DNA of 64,000 nt from Opitutales bacterium (GTDB lineage: Bacteria > Verrucomicrobiota > Verrucomicrobiia > Opitutales > Intestinicryptomonadaceae): contig SUVP01000005.1 in assembly GCA_015061945.1 (NCBI GenBank), positions 90,796 to 154,795 on the forward strand, in the 5' to 3' direction. Shown here piece after piece: positions 63,775 through 64,000 of this stretch; the stretch's first letter is position 1, and each line of letters begins with the position of its first letter. The notes below the pieces were generated by a model. It did not search any database, had not been told where the DNA came from, and saw only the letters and a list, made by a program, of their open reading frames with translations. Made by a program: the position numbers and the translations under genes.

Positions 63775-63793
63775 CGTTTTTTTTATATTTCAA

Positions 63794-63880
63794 GGAGAGA
63801 TGACAGAGTGGCCGATTGTGCCTGACTCGAAATCAGGTGTGCGGGCAACCGTACCGGGGGTTCAAATCCCTCTCTCTCCG
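63794..63880 (+). tRNA. tRNA-Ser (anticodon CGA)
   Basis: An 87-base class II tRNA: acceptor GGAGAGA/TCTCTCC, discriminator G, anticodon loop CTCGAAA (CGA), a long variable arm and T-loop TTCAAAT. CCA is not encoded. It forms a tandem pair with tRNA-Ser(UGA), sharing most of the acceptor and D-arm sequence. Confidence 0.93.
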
Positions 63881-63895
63881 TATCTTTAAAAAAAC

Positions 63896-63926
63896 GCGAA
63901 CTGTGTTGGACACGGTTCGCATTTTT
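63896..63926 (+). terminator. terminator after the tRNA-Ser pair
   Basis: Stem GCGAAC-TG-TGT / ACA-CG-GTTCGC with a short loop, then ATTTTTCTTTT. The remaining 70 bases to the window edge hold no feature I can support. Confidence 0.8.
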
Positions 63927-64000
63927 CTTTTATCTGCATATCGCTACGCGACTTGCGAAAAACAAGTGTCCAACGCAAGTTCGCGATAAGGCACTCCTAA

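Noticed and set aside
63944..64000. Minus-strand frame (LGVPYRELALDTCFSQVA, then stop) at the right edge
   Set aside because: Only 18 codons are visible, no homology could be judged, and the strand is unsupported by context.

Overview
The window is a chromosomal segment of an AT-rich Gram-negative bacterium, most likely a member of the Verrucomicrobiota (Opitutia-like; the phylum call is an inference). The signs are a PEP-CTERM sorting tail (VPEPAEW...YKRRK), several Tat-signal TIM-barrel and Gfo/Idh/MocA enzymes, a WspD-like CheW protein, many secreted glycoside hydrolases, and lipoprotein and outer-membrane barrel genes. Coding density is high. Only one stretch over 300 bases lacks an ordinary gene (53270-54462).

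Layout. 1-1059: ribosomal/tRNA-modification genes (rplS start, trmD, rpsP). 1305-8886: two convergent secreted glycoside hydrolases, an XRE regulator, and an AT-rich secreted protein/lipoprotein pair. 8948-14195: leuC, yebC, and the yidC-yidD-rnpA-rpmH cluster. 14379-16361: a LacI regulator and purC. 16498-23871: a translationally coupled Wsp-like chemosensory operon (MCP, CheW, Cys-motif CheW, CheA-REC hybrid) followed without a visible terminator by a glycosyltransferase and a PIG-L/LmbE deacetylase. 24074-29573: a PEP-CTERM protein, a RodZ-like protein, a Dabb protein, CCA-adding enzyme, grpE and dnaJ. 29640-30845: a DUF4143-type AAA ATPase with duplicated palindromic upstream sites.

31013-38528 is a carbohydrate locus. 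It has a Tat-exported TIM-barrel isomerase, two tandem TIM-barrel lipoproteins, a cytosolic TIM-barrel protein, a DoxX-like membrane protein, a Tat-exported Gfo/Idh/MocA dehydrogenase and a discoidin-fold exported protein. Together they suggest oxidation and rearrangement or cleavage of sugars outside the cytoplasm. 38599-42321 holds a candidate structured RNA, an all-alpha dUTPase/MazG-like protein, DinG helicase and HpnH. 42483-53269: an outer-membrane barrel protein, malate dehydrogenase, an exported MBL-fold protein, a thyA-folA-metalloprotease operon, a clan-A glycoside hydrolase, YgiQ and an exported toroid-like enzyme.

53273-54434 is a roughly 1.1-kb islet bounded by 48-bp imperfect direct repeats, next to a tRNA-Thr gene. 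It holds a tyrosine-recombinase C-terminal remnant and two very small hydrophobic peptides with their own transcription signals. This islet, the structured RNA at 38.6-38.8 kb and the exported sugar-oxidation locus are the best candidates for undescribed biology. 54608-63418 holds cofactor and nucleotide genes (panC-nadB-apt; purU-nudix-pyrE) with a tandem pair of unrecognised paralogues, a ROK kinase and a VTT-domain membrane protein. The window ends with tRNA-Ile2(CAU), tRNA-Ser(UGA) and tRNA-Ser(CGA).

Strong Shine-Dalgarno sequences occur before some genes (yebC, hpnH, 22440, 31966) but many genes have only A-rich leaders. Family calls come from reading the translated sequences; no database search was run.
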